Below the pieces are notes generated by a model that ran no database searches, was not told the origin of the DNA, and saw nothing but the letters and a program-made list of their open reading frames with translations. Position numbers and translations under genes: made by a program. Shown in pieces: positions 34,191-46,500 of a DNA stretch of 64,000 nt (position 1 is its first letter; each line of letters starts with the position of its first letter). This DNA is from Mytilus galloprovincialis (Eukaryota; Mollusca; Bivalvia; Mytilida; Mytilidae). The stretch is from positions 38,220,321 through 38,284,320 of the forward strand of contig NC_134851.1 of the NCBI RefSeq assembly GCF_965363235.1. Direction: 5' to 3'.

Positions 34191-34340
34191 CTGTTTTGTA
34201 TTTGTAGCTTTGCGGACGTCCATCGGTAGTTTACTGTCGCAAATACCCGTTTACCTGTCTCCGCTACGCGTCGCCAGGTAAACTAAATTACGACAGTAAA
34301 ACTACCGATGGACGTCCGCAAAGCTTCAAATACAATACAG
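34191..34340. repeat. 150-bp foldback element
   Basis: Outer arms CTTTGCGGACGTCCATCGGT and ACCGATGGACGTCCGCAAAG, extended on both sides by TGTATTTG-like words. An inner pair GTTTACCTG / CAGGTAAAC sits around a TCCGCTACGCGTCGC loop. Confidence 0.8.
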
Positions 34341-35781
34341 TTATCTCTTAATTTTAAATATCTTAATCGGGTCTCTCTTTCCTACTTTTTACATCAACTT
34401 TAAAAGTATAGTTAAATTGGACCAAATGGAATGCTGTAAAACTTAGTTTCATTCTAAAATGCTAGTTACTTATAGAATAAATATTCGAAGCATTCAAATA
34501 TAGAAAAATATTCAACAAGTGACAGAACAACACATTGATTCATGAATACGCGTAGCGCATGCCTTAATTACAAGTGGTGTTCGGTCACGAGTTGAATATC
34601 TTTCGATATTTGAATTCCTTGATTAGTTATTCTTTTTATTACGTTGACAATGGACTTTTTAATGTAATCAAAGTAGAAAATGTAAGGAACTGTATCTTTT
34701 TCTACGTATTCACAATTTGTTTTGATGGGACGTCATCGGCAACGTATTGACAACACATATTGTTGTAAAATAACAGAGTTTATTTCACATGTGAAATCAT
34801 CGGTTTTTAATTCCCTGAAAAATCATGGTAATTCTTTGCAAACAATGTAATAATTAGTCATCACATTCAATGTCCGAATATTTTCTATAGAATTATTTGA
34901 AAAGATTTCTCTAACAACTAGCTAGTATACACAATATTCATATGACAAATAATTTGGGAATACATTTAAAAAAAAATACAAATTATTTATCTGGTATCTC
35001 TTAAAATACCACGTGCAGGTGATTATTTACAACGTTTATACTGCAAAATTTCCATGTTTGGTGTCAGCATTAAATAGCTATATACTGTTTTGGAAAATAT
35101 ATTTTGAAACAAAATACCAAAAAAAGATTTGTTTTATAACCGATTATGAAGGTATGGATAAAGGATGTTTTCTTTTTTCTGATTTGTTTCCATTTTCAAC
35201 GCCATGTTTTTCTAAAAAGAAAATGCAGGCTCTTTGTTCTCTTCTGTATCGGCCATCAAGTCCCTTCGATTTTGTTTTCATTTATTATTAGAGTTATCAT
35301 CTGAAGTAGAACAGTTATTGTTTAGACACGTGGCACGTGGTCAACTAGGATTTTTGTCAGTCCATATCCTTTAAGTAGCTTTTTACATACGACAATAAAG
35401 GTATAATACAGTGTCCGTAAATCGAATGGTAACAGTAATACATTGACTTAACGCAGACATTCTGAACAAAACTGATTTTCCGGAAAAGCAACTAACAAAA
35501 AACTGAGATGACTAATACTCATATTCAATCATTTAAAAAGATTTTAATGCGTGATGCATGTTAAAGTTTGCGGTAATATAAATATTCAAAAAAAAAAAAT
35601 TAACGTTTTATAAATCTAAAATGTATGAAATGTATAATATAAATCGTGTAGATATACCCTAAAGCGGGGTTTATTGAAATATTAATTCATTTTAAAAAGC
35701 TATTTAGATGAAATAGGATATTAATGTACAAAATGATTCTCTCAAATAAGTCACTAGTTGATTCAATTATGTTTTACTTAC
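34341..35781. other. Gene A 5' UTR intron, remainder
   Basis: No gene recognised on either strand; a plus-strand frame at 35013-35291 has no support. Confidence 0.45.
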
Positions 35782-35812
35782 AATATTAGGCTTGAGTCCG
35801 ATACTATATAAT
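35782..35812 (-). other. Gene A noncoding first exon (inferred)
   Basis: Donor CCTAATATT|GTAAGT at 35782/35781 and a TATA box 25-30 bp upstream of the likely cap site. The matching donor CAAAATATT|GTAAGT and TATA box precede gene B. The cap site position is a guess from TATA spacing. Confidence 0.55.
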
Positions 35813-35834
35813 GCGTCTAATTTTAGGTTTGAGT

Positions 35835-35843
35835 CTTTATATA
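35835..35843 (-). promoter_or_regulatory. TATA box of gene A
   Basis: CACTATATAAAGACTC on the minus strand. The gene B promoter has TTACTATATAAATATTC in the same place, and similarity between the two continues upstream for about 250 bp, including TCTATTATATACAA. Confidence 0.6.
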
Positions 35844-36109
35844 GTGAACGAGAGCTAACTAAACAAACGGTTATTCCTAATGTTAAAGAATTGTCTGATA
35901 GTTCTATTTAACATGTGTATATAAATATTCTGCAAGTTTTTGTTCCACCCTGCTGGTCAATTACAATTAAGGGTAGAATTATCGAATACAAGAAGTAAAT
36001 TGTAGGAAACATAACACTTCACACAAATTAAATTAATATTAACGTACACGGATATTGTATATAATAGACGTATGAATTTCATTATGTTGTTTATAGTTCT
36101 TTACAAACC

Positions 36110-37559
36110 CGTCCGTGCATTTTTGAATTGTTATTCAACACAAAATAACTATCGCTAAGAGACATAGAACAATGTCATCTCATACAGGATCTTATTTATT
36201 TAATTATTGTACCTTGAACTTATTAACCCGGTGAAGGTCTTTAAATTGAGATTCTATATTTACTTAACGATAATCGTTAACGACTAATTAGACACGCCCA
36301 CTTAGAATCCGGAGTTCAAAATAAGACCGGACTTAACCGACTAGCAAAATATTATAGCATTGGAGTGCTTTTAATTGACATTTTTCTTGTTAATAATCAG
36401 AACGTAATTTAAGTGAAAATCCTGGACTGTCCAAAACCTGGGATTTTTAAGGTCCTATTAAAATTTATTTACAATACAAATGGCATATCTCAGTAACCAT
36501 TAGTAGCCGTTATTGTCTGTAAATGTATTCAGATTTGTTTTTGAATTCTTAACTGTGGAGAAAAATGAGGCCAATAGCTTAACGTAAGCTTTTCATCATA
36601 GTTCAACTACATACTTATCAGCTTCAAGGCATGCATAAGTTGTGCCTCTAGTCCACGCTCAATTTCATTTAAGGTGGAACCTAACAATACAGGAAGATAA
36701 CTTTGTAACATCAGCTACACGTTTGAATTACGTTGTATTGTTAAGGAAATATTAAGGCTCTCATTGATCAAATTGAGTGTTTGTCAAAGTACTTTACATC
36801 CAACCAATATTTTCTAAGAAAGTGATTGGTTAAAGTTTTCGGATTTTTTGGGAATTTTTTTCAAAGGGTCATAAGGGGTTAGATATGAAAAGGCCATGTT
36901 ACAATCTATATTTACAAACCCCTGATATATGGTGTTCACAGAGGCCGATATCTCTTAGGTTTGTTAATCATTGTATCAACTAAAATCAAAAGTAAACAAT
37001 TGCTTTATTATATGACTTTTTATCTAGAGCCCTGCTTTTTATCATTCTCCGTTTTTCTTCTTTTGCTCAAGAAACTTTTAATACTGCTCCGTTTGTAAAC
37101 TAAATATATCATCTGCTTTGCGGTTGCTAATTTTCATAAATTGAAGTAATCAATGAAGTTGACTTTGAAAAATACCCCCAAAAAAAGAAAAAAAACAATT
37201 CACCGAAAACAAGATAAAAATAAATAAAAAACGAGAATTAGCACGACTTCATAAACATACGTCATTAACGTTACCTAGGAATGAATATATGTAGGTTCAC
37301 GAAGGTTGTTACAAATAATTTAGTTACCTCTCGTGATTTTTTCCGCAGTGAATATAATTTTTTATCACATTGGATTTTCTATGGTTTTAGCCAATGATAA
37401 AACAGTAATTTTATAGTCATATAATAAATTTGCACATTGATAATTAATGTGACAATGAGCAGTCTTGTGTACCTGTATAGATGTGGAAGTAATATGTATT
37501 TTTCGAAATGGTAATATGCCAAGAACTGTGTTGAACATTTCAAAGGTAAGTGACTTGAT
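36110..37559. other. Intergenic upstream of gene A
   Basis: The gene A promoter-like similarity ends near 36110. No gene or clear repeat was recognised beyond this. Confidence 0.45.
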
Positions 37560-37978
37560 TAAAATTCACAAAGATGAATAAAAGGTTATTGAAACCAATG
37601 AGATTTTTTTCAATAAAAAGTAAAATCACAACAATACTGAACTTAGAGGAAAATCTAACCGGAAAGTCCATAATCACATGGCAAAATCAAATAACAAAAC
37701 ACATAAAAAACGAATGGACAAGAACTGTCATATTCCTGACTTGGTACAGACATTTACAAATGTAGAAAATGGTGGATAAAACCTGGTTTTATAGCGCTTA
37801 CCCTCTCACTTTGATGACAGTCTCATCACATTCCGTTATATTAACAATGATGCGTGAACTAAACAGACATAATAAATAAAATATTCAAAATATGGGTACA
37901 ACAGTCATCATCGTGAAACAAAAGGAAACAATTTAACAGAACACAAAAACATCTATCTACAAACACATTCATTGATTA
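37560..37978 (+). repeat. Dispersed repeat R2, long copy
   Basis: Inverse partner of 53515-53942. Order of blocks: AAAGTCCATAATCACATGGC, GAATGGACAAGAACTGTCAT, CTTGGTACAGACATT, AACCTGGTTTTATAGCGCTT, ATGATGCGTGAACTAAACAG, AACATCTATCTACAAACACA. The first third is an open frame shared with the other long copy. Confidence 0.75.
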
Positions 37979-38040
37979 TAAGTGCAGTGTTATTTTTCAG
38001 TAAGAGATTGACTTTTAGTTGGATTAAGTGACCACTGACA

Positions 38041-38185
38041 TGTTCGTGTTGTTAAGTCTTAAGTTTTCTATGTTTTGTCATGCGTATTATTATTTGTTTG
38101 TTTGTCTTTTTTATTTTTAGCCAGGCGTTGTCAGTTTATTTTCGATTTATGAGTTTGACTGTCCCTTTGGTATTTTTCGCCCCTC
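38041..38185 (+). mobile_element. Solo 3' end of the Penelope-like element
   Basis: GTTTTCTATGTTTTGTCATG, AGCCAGGCGTTGTCAGTTTA and GATTTATGAGTTTGACTGTC are the same 3' UTR as at 27335-27480, in the opposite orientation and without any coding part. Confidence 0.7.
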
Positions 38186-38455
38186 ATTTACTCCAATCAC
38201 ATTCTTTATGTGCCCAACTATATACAGGAGCGTGTTATTCAGGAGCTGGTGTTGATGCTGTAAATCAATTCTTTTTATAATTTGTACATAAATCTGGCAT
38301 TTTTTCTTTCGTTTTAATTGTAAAATGTTCTTTTGTAATTTTACTAAAGACGTTTTGAAACTTACTATGCCGTGTAGGTTTGCCGTACAGTGACCTTCTG
38401 TTGCTATCGTCATACAAAGAGTTGTTTCACTGCAGTTATAACACAACGTTTTTAG

Positions 38456-38660
38456 TTATCAAAGGTACCAGGATTATAGTTTAATACGCAGACGGGCGTT
38501 TTGTCTTCATCAAATTGATCAGTGACGCTCAGATGTAAATAGTTATAAAGCCAAACAAGTACAAAGTTGAAGAGCGTTGAGGACATACAATTCCAAAAAG
38601 TTGTGTCAAATACGGCCAAGATATGTGAAGCAAAGCCACATGCATTAGTGGAAACAATCA
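38456..38660 (-). mobile_element. Retrozyme-like unit, class 1, degenerate
   Basis: Minus-strand GAGCGTCACTGATCA, GAAGACAAAACGCCCGTCTG and ATAATCCTGGTACC. The hammerhead at 38487-38528 has several core changes. Upstream CTCAACGCTCTTCAACTTTG and TTTGGAATTG-like blocks match the other units. Confidence 0.65.
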
Positions 38661-39014
38661 CATACCTTTGTTAATTATTTGAAGCAATGTATTGCCTTTT
38701 AACATTAAATAGAAATTTAGTAAGTTATGTTATAAAAAACGGAAAACTATTTCGAATTCAGTTTGGTCTCATATGGTATGGATTACAAACACATTTCCGA
38801 TTTTAACAACTTGCTTCTTGTTTTGTTTTGTGGTTTTTGAGTCTTAGAGTTGCTGTAACGTCCATATATGATGGGTTTTATAATTCTATTTTGGTAGGCA
38901 CATAAATGTATGAATACACGTATAACTATATAACATACTTTCATTATATTTAATTCTTTCTTTTTTATTTTCACATCTATAATTTTTTTAATTGGCTTAT
39001 ATAGTAGTCTCTTA

Positions 39015-39200
39015 AGATATAATAGATATAAGGAGATGTGGTTAGAGTGCCAATGAGATGACTTTCACTCCTTGTATAAATTTATTAAAGAAAAACAATT
39101 GAAGATTAAAGTACTGTCTTAAACAAGGCATATTGGCTCATACCGAACCACAAGCTACAAATGACTAGTGTTAAACCATTCAATCGGGAAGTATGTGAAA
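39015..39200 (+). repeat. R1b dispersed repeat, partial
   Basis: GATATAAGGAGATGTGGTTA, GTGCCAATGAGATGACT and GGCTCATACCGAACCACAAG, the R1b subfamily also seen at 55036 and 62398. Confidence 0.65.
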
Positions 39201-39810
39201 AGGTGTTATTATCATGCTACTATCATAATATTTGGTAAAAACCTTTGTTTTGTACGACTTTTGGATATATGATATAGATAAGATGTCTTCAAAAACCCTA
39301 CTTCCGGTAAAATCCAACATAGCGGATATAGTACTAGAATAAGCTTATTTTTAGGGAGGTAAGTTGAAATGTGTTTTAAAGTATTGTTACTGTCATTATA
39401 TTGTGCAGGAACCTTTCTTTTGTGCTTCTCATGGATACAATGTATAAGACACATGTCTTTAAAACCCTTACTTCCGTTGATATCCAATATGGCGGAATAG
39501 AATTATTGATAATGTTTCATTTTTAATATTCAACTTTTTTCAAAATGTAAATAAAGTGTTTTTTTAGCTGGTCATTAAACTTTTGGCTTTAAGTCATCCT
39601 AAAAACCACCAATTCTATTCATCTTTATATGTTTAAATACAAAATTAACACTTCCGGTGAAAAAAAATCAATATGGCGTAAATTACAAAAATGAGTCCTC
39701 AATCCATATCTTCGATGTAGAATTTTAGATAGATTGATTAAAACAAAATAAAATCACTCAAAGTTCTTAAACATCTTTAGAATGATTTATTTATGGCCGC
39801 AAATACATGT

Positions 39811-40480
39811 TTATTCACAAACGGAGAGCTTATTTTCCAAATTTACAAAGATCATGGTATTGTTTCTTACATCTACTAGTATAATGTACAAGCTCCTGAT
39901 GAGATGAAGAGGCCTCACAAAGAGTTGTCCAAAAAGGTTCCCATGGATCATATTTTCCCCTTCGCCATTCATAAGCGATGGACTAGTTAGCATAGGAACC
40001 AATACCAAGCTTGTTACTCATTTGCACCCGCCATGGTATATTGCACGTTTTACTTACTGAAAAAGACTAGACCGAGTCGTGGGAATAGCCTCAATAAGTA
40101 TTCCAAAAACACATTTTTTAGTTGCTTCGTTAACCCCATCTGATGAGTTTGTTCGATCTTACAGCAAAACCACGTATCTTTTCTTCAATGACATTGTCAA
40201 ATCCATATCTGGTGATGTTGGCTGATCAATCATCATTCTAAATAATAGAGTCACATCTTTAAACACCAACCATGTCACCAACGCAGTTCCTTTTCCAGCA
40301 AACGTGTAATCTCTCAATGCCTTGAGTATTTGAAAGGTCATGGATAAATATATATCTGAAGCTTTTTTTACTTCCAAATGCAAGCTAAAGTTTGTCTGCC
40401 CCTATGTCACTGAAAAGTGAAACAGCAATGACAGCAACATCAGTATCGACTGTTCGAGTCATGACTCAGTTAAATCTGTG
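39811..40480 (-). pseudogene. Decayed copy of a multicopy metazoan protein, left arm
   Basis: Minus-strand pieces read VDTDVAVIA-like, LRDYTFAGKGTALVTWLVFK, MMIDQPTSPDMDLTMSLKKR and MNGEGENMIHGNLFGQLFV, over shifting frames. The layout (VDTDVxVIA, then xxFxGKGKxxAWxxW) resembles a large family of uncharacterised, probably transposon-borne proteins frequent in cnidarian and mollusc genomes. Broken by several stops. Confidence 0.5.
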
Positions 40481-40849
40481 TTTCACTGCATCAAACACAT
40501 GCATCTTGAGTCAAGTGTCAGTCTCTTCACGTAAACATGATGCTAAGCTTGAAACATCACCATTTAATGGATAACACAAAACATCCTGACAATTGTTGCT
40601 ACAACTACCTTTTCCTCAAAATCTATTGAGCAAGCTGTTGCTAATGAAAACTTAAAAGTTCTTCCTTATTGTCGTTATCTTGTTTTGACTCTGGATTCGT
40701 CTGTGTATCCCCTTTCCCCTAAATGTAGCTCTTGCTTCTTATAACAAATGCTCAGGATATTCTATCTTATCTACCTCGAGATGTATTTCAAGTTTATCAC
40801 CATGTTGACATTAAGAGCCTGACAATAGAATCATGGTGCATGTGTCAGA

Positions 40850-41500
40850 TGCAATGAATCACTTGCACGAGTCATGATTCGAATAGTCGTTACTGTTTCG
40901 CTATTCCGTGACAGGGGTAGACAAACTATGGATTGTATTTGGGAGGGCAAAAAGCTGTGGATAAATATATATCAATGACCTTTCAAATGCACCTGGCAAT
41001 GAGTGATCACACACACTTATTGTGATCCATGTCTTTACCAGTTGTGATATGGTTCTCTGAATGCTTGAAAAGGATAAAAAGACTGCGTGGGAGACATTGA
41101 TGGCATTTGAAGATGTAACTTTGATGACATAAAGAATGATGATTATTCAGCCTATATCACCGAGGTTTAACAGTAAGATCACACAAACTTATCAGATGGG
41201 GTTAACATGGTTAAAGAATAAAGAAAATAACTATTTGCACAAAAGGGAAGACTAATTGAGGGTATTCTCTCAACTTGGTCTAATTTTTCCAGCATCTAAA
41301 ACGTGCTATTTATGCTAAGGCAGGTGTGTAGGGGGCGAGCTTGCAATTGACTCTTATGCTACCCAGTTCAGGCGCTAATGGATGGCGAAGGGACAAATAG
41401 GATAACTTTTAAATAACTCTTTCTAAGGCCTCATAATTTTGTCAGAAGCTTGTACATTGTGGATGTACTAGGGAATGCGGTTCAATGCCAAAAAATGCTA
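40850..41500 (+). pseudogene. Decayed copy of the same protein, right arm
   Basis: Plus strand: VTVSLFRDRG, then KKLWINIYQ, and later a KDTAWET-like and TYQMGLTWLKN piece. Matches the left-arm copy in inverse orientation but is even more broken. At about 41520 it is cut by the LINE fragment. Confidence 0.45.
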
Positions 41501-41529
41501 CACCTTAAGCATCATCAACAAAAGCCATA

Positions 41530-42297
41530 AAATCTATAAGTCTAGCATAACCTGTACCTAGGCCTACAAATTTCGGAAGACCTCAAATGGACCACCCACA
41601 TATTAAACGTGGCAAAGAAAGCAAATTCAACACTAGGCTTTCAAAACAGAAACTTGAAATACTGCCCACAAGATTGCAAAAAACAGCTTACATCTCGCTC
41701 GTTGATCAACGATTGAATTTGGAGCCATAGTATTTGACCCCTACACGGTAACAAACATAAATAAGCTAGAAAGGATACAACGTCAAGTTGCAAGATTTAT
41801 CACCATTTATAACAAGTCAAGAGAGGACAGATGTGTCTCCAATATGCTTGCCCAACTGGAACTACAAGACCTCCAGAGAACTGCTAGACGAACAAGCTAT
41901 AAGTTGATGTTTATGTACAAATTGGATTAGGGGCTGATTCCCGCTATTGAACCGGACGAATTTCTCAAAAAAAGCACGTCCTAAGAGAAACATAACTGCC
42001 AAGAAATTCGAAGAATACCGCGCAATAAATATTGTGAAAAAGCAAGTAAAGAATCACTCTAAGTGTTTTGACATTCCACTAAGAAAAACACCACAATACT
42101 CAAACTCATTCTTTGTAAAGACAGTGATCCCGTCACATCAGCTAGACGACACTGTAGAGCACGCATCAAAAGTACAGAGCGCCAAATCTGCTCTTACGCC
42201 TCGTCAGTAAATCGGCGGTGCTCTCTTAAACCGTTATATGAAAGCCAGAATTGGTATCGACAACGTATTCATACCGATACAGATACAGATACAGAGG
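41530..42297 (+). mobile_element. LINE 3' fragment with GATACA-type tail
   Basis: RT C-terminal pieces (LKWTTHILNVAKKANSTLGF, then a KLERIQRQVARFIT-like stretch) in broken frames, and a short open frame at 41947-42207. Ends in a (GATACA)n run at about 42272-42295. It interrupts the right arm of the inverted duplication, so it inserted after the duplication formed. Confidence 0.7.
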
Positions 42298-43173
42298 ATG
42301 TCGTGGTCGTTGTTAGTGTTGAAAATCGGGTCTCCAGTGCACTGCTTTGTTTGCATGTGTTGTGACTGTGAATAAACATGTATTTTGAGCCAACAAGAAA
42401 TAATTTGAAAAATTAGTAAGTACTACAGTAATTTTATTTTGTATTAAACAATCTATCCAAAACTCTAAATCAAAGATATGCATTGAGGACTCATTTTTGA
42501 CAGTTACACCATATTTGGGTTTTTTTTACCGGAAGTGTGATTTACAAATTTACAACAGAATAAAATTAGTGGTTTTGAGGATCACTAGAAGCCCATAGCT
42601 TAATGACAAGCAAAAAATAACAACAAAAACATTTTCTTTACATTTTGAAAAAAGTTGAATATTAAAATAGAAAATTAATATTTCTATGTCCGCCATTCTG
42701 AATATTACCGGAAGTAAGGTTTTTAAAGAGATATGTCATATACATTGTATCCATGAAAAGCACAAAAGAAAGGTTCCTGCCCAATGTAATTAAAGTAGCA
42801 GTACATTTAAATACATTTTAATTACCCTCCCTAAAAATAAGCTTATTATAGTACTATATCCGCCATGTTGGATTTTACCGGAAGTAGGGTTTTTGAAGAC
42901 ATCTTATCTATATCATATATACAAAAGTAGTATATAACAAAGGTTGGTATCAATATTATGTTAGTAGCATGATAATAACACCTTTTCAAATACTAGCCTT
43001 CGATATAGGGCTGATTTAAGTATGATGACATTTTTTTAATTGCCTTCCTATCTGAAATAAAAGAGTTATAGTTGAGGAAGGTCTATGCCAAATTTCATGC
43101 TTGTAGCAGGATGTGCACAATTCTTCTGAAATATGCTTGTAGCCGCTGGACTACATGGCTTATGTAGAGGTCT

Positions 43174-43509
43174 CTAAAGATACAAACATATATTAGAAAA
43201 GTTATCGCGTTCTGTTTTCAGTATTAAAGTACATGTAAAAAGCAACCTAAAAGTCTCTGTTTTCTCATCATAAGAGTCCTCAATTGGTCTCTCTGTTTCA
43301 CTTTCTTCTGTACTTTGCGCCTTGTTTATTTCATTATCTAATTGCAGAATTGCAGCATTAATCATCTGTCGAAAATCTATGTGTAATTTAGAGACAAGCG
43401 TCTTTAAATGTTCTTGTTGATCATGTTGATCGGAACTGATATGGACGTCTTTTAGCCTGTGTACCACACTTTTTATTATCTTTCTAGATCGTTTGTACCA
43501 ATATCTTTC
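43174..43509 (-). CDS. Gene B coding exon 3
   Basis: Acceptor AATTAACAG|GAAAGATAT; 111 codons and TAG. The WYKRSRKII start and FRLL..CTLIL..DN.S.I end align with gene A, so it belongs to this gene despite lying 10.6 kb from exon 2. Confidence 0.8.
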   Translation of the reverse strand, partial: ERYWYKRSRKIIKSVVHRLKDVHISSDQHDQQEHLKTLVSKLHIDFRQMINAAILQLDNEINKAQSTEESETERPIEDSYDEKTETFRLLFTCTLILKTERDNFSNICLYL

Positions 43510-46500
43510 CTGTTAATTAGAGTAACATGAATTAATCTGTCCATTATAAATAACAATTGCTGTATTTTTGTTTTTTTTTTAATCTAAAAACCTTTCATTT
43601 AATGCATGCAAATATTATCTTTAAACAACTTACTATCATTCTTCTTTGTGGTTAAAACTTACTTTACTTACCAAGGCCAGGTAAACAATTATAAAGCACT
43701 CAATAACTAATACATAGTTCATACATTTTATTTTTGAGTATAACCAGTACTTCTAATTTTTTCTAGATTGGAGTTTTTTTTTTTAATGTGTATCTGTATG
43801 GTTGCAACTATTCGGATTCAATAAATATATCGAAGGAAAATTTACTTATTTGGCCTTTTTTAAATTTTTTTATTCGAGCATCACTGAAGAGTCTTTTGTA
43901 GACAAACTCACGTTAATTGCAAATTAAAAATTTCAATCCTGATATGTATGATGATTTTATTTACATGTATAAGTAGTGTCAAAATGAGGATTCTACACCA
44001 TAAATTTAGCATAAAAAGTCAAACTTTAAATATAAAATTTAAATGCATATAGTTTCAATTAGGGTAGAAACAAAATATGGCTTTCGTTAACATTGATAGA
44101 GATACCTTAAAGGGATCAAATTATAGAGTAAAAACAAGTGACAACATGGATCAAATATGAAATGTTTTCTAAAAAGATAATGAGAAGTATCATGAGGATA
44201 AAAATACTACCCCAACTTCCCAAAAACCAACAATGTTGCAACAATCCTAAATTGAAGATATAAATGAAAGAACTAAAATGTGTCAGAACTGTGGTACAGA
44301 GGCGCGTCAAAACATTTAGAATGCTACTGCTCCGGGATTTCAGGCTTGTGGTGTACCATTAAAGGGTCCATATTGTAAGAGTAAACCAGGAAGAGATGGA
44401 CACTGCTGGCGACACAACAAACAATTACCCCAATAGGAGGATGATAACAACACTCTAATTAGAGGAGAAATAGTAGTAAAAGAGACTATGAAAAAGCTTC
44501 GACAAACTGCAAAATGTCAATCCACTACCTTCTAGCACATATTTTGCTAAATTTTCTGTAACTTTCTCTACCATAAGTAAAATCTCAAAATTAAGGTCTG
44601 GTGATTGAGCCTGATATGATCTTAAAGTTTGATGTGCATAAATATTATCTCCGGTTGTTTTGATTTAACTAACTCTACTGTTTATACTAGTTTAACCTTT
44701 TATGCTTTCTATTGGGTGAGGGTACTTTCAACATTATTTAAAGGAAATAAATTTAAGACAAAACTACCCATAAATATATTCGCGAAAAGTTTTTTTTACT
44801 AAAAAGGAATTAAAGACTATAGCAAAAACAAAACCAGGGAATTACCAACCATTCTCGAAATGGGAGTACTGCCCTAACTGAATTGGTTAAACAATATATT
44901 AAAAATGCCTCCACGGATAATAAAATTCAAATTTGTAACAAGCAAGTTGCATTAACAGATGTATTTAACACAGTTGCTATAAAACCACTTAAACATTAGG
45001 ATTTAGAAACGTTTTATTCAAATAAGTTAAGACACCATTTTAAATAATGTTGAAAGTACCCTCACCCAATAGAAAGCATAAAAGGTGAAACTAGCATAAA
45101 CAGTAGAGTTAGTTAAATCAAAACAACCGGAGATAATATTTATGCACATCAAACTTTAAGATCATATCAGGCTCAATCACCAGACCTTAATTTTGAGATT
45201 TTACTTATGGTAGAGAAAGTTACAGAAAATTTAGCAAAATATGTGCTAGAAGGTAGTGGATTGACATTTTGAAAAATTTATGAATTAGAAATTCATATAA
45301 ATAAGTTTTAACCACGTGCCGGTAGCTCATTTATACCAACTCCAATAGCAGTAGCCAAAAAGAAGGCAATTGTAAATGTTAAGAATGAAGACAATTAGTG
45401 CTTCCAGTGGGCGTTACTGTCAGCCCTACATGAAAATGAAGTGGATAAAAAAAAAAAAACGCTTACCGACTAAACCAATATGAAAAGAGTATAAAAAATA
45501 TAAAACTTCAGATTAATTTTGATGGCATTACGTTTCCAGTATCGCTTAAAGCTATTGATAAATTTGAGCGACAAAATTTAGACTTAAATAATAATGTTTT
45601 TGAGTTTGATGATACATGTGAAAACAGATGAAGATGGAGAAGAAAATTTTTCAAATATCTCCGTTAAGAATTTTTAAGAATATTGGCACACAACATATAG
45701 AACTTTTGTTTTTGACTAGAGATAACAAACAACATAACTTTTGGATTAAGAGGCTTTTATGCCTTCTAGCTTCTCAAGTGACAGGGCACGTTTCCCTCAA
45801 AACTGGCACACATAATCTTCTCGCGTAATCAAACCAAATGGCATTTAAAAAAAGAGAGGTCCATGAACTCGTTTTCAAGTTAAATAAGTTTGAATGATAA
45901 AAATCAGGCGAAAACTGAATCTCTTCCCGATAAGTCATAGTTTGACGTCGCGAAAATAACAATTTAGGTTATCAATGTCATTACCTCCCCTGTAACTGTA
46001 TCGTATGCCTTTAAGGGAATTAATTGTCGATCAATGCAAAATTATCACAATCTTTACTTGGAAAGTGATGTGGCTTTATTAGAAGATAGTTTTGATAATT
46101 TTAGGGATAATTGTATAAAAACTCACAAACTTGATCCTGCAGACTATTTTACATCCCCATGACTACTTTATGATGCAATGCCAAAATTTACTAGGATTCG
46201 ATTAGAACAATTTATATGGGTGGATTATGGCACGGTCTCTTCCTAAACATGCTAAAAGAGGGTTTGAATGTGTAGAACCAAAAGATATTAATATTTAAAA
46301 GATTATAAATATGGTGCGTTTGTAGAAACTGATTTAGAATATCCTCAACATCTTCATGATAGTCATAACGACTATCCTTTAGCAAACGAAAATGTAGAAA
46401 TTAATAAAGTTCGCAAACTGGTTCCTTATTTATGGAAACGGGTAAAATATATTCTTCATCTTCAAAACCTTCAATACTACCTTTCCCAAGGAATACTTTA

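Larger units (their letters stand above)
39190..43000. repeat. Large imperfect inverted duplication
   Basis: Left arm 39190-40530 and right arm about 40850-43000 (the right arm holds a LINE insertion) are inverse, about 75-80 percent alike by eye. Landmarks: left CCCTACTTCCGGTAAAATCC and AAAACCCTTACTTCCG near 39300 and 39470; right GGATTTTACCGGAAGTAGGG and TTACCGGAAGTAAGG near 42870 and 42705. Internal pair: TGTGAATAAACATGTATTT on the right, its inverse at about 39800-39825 on the left. Each arm carries a decayed copy of the same protein-coding piece. It lies between genes A and B. Confidence 0.7.
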
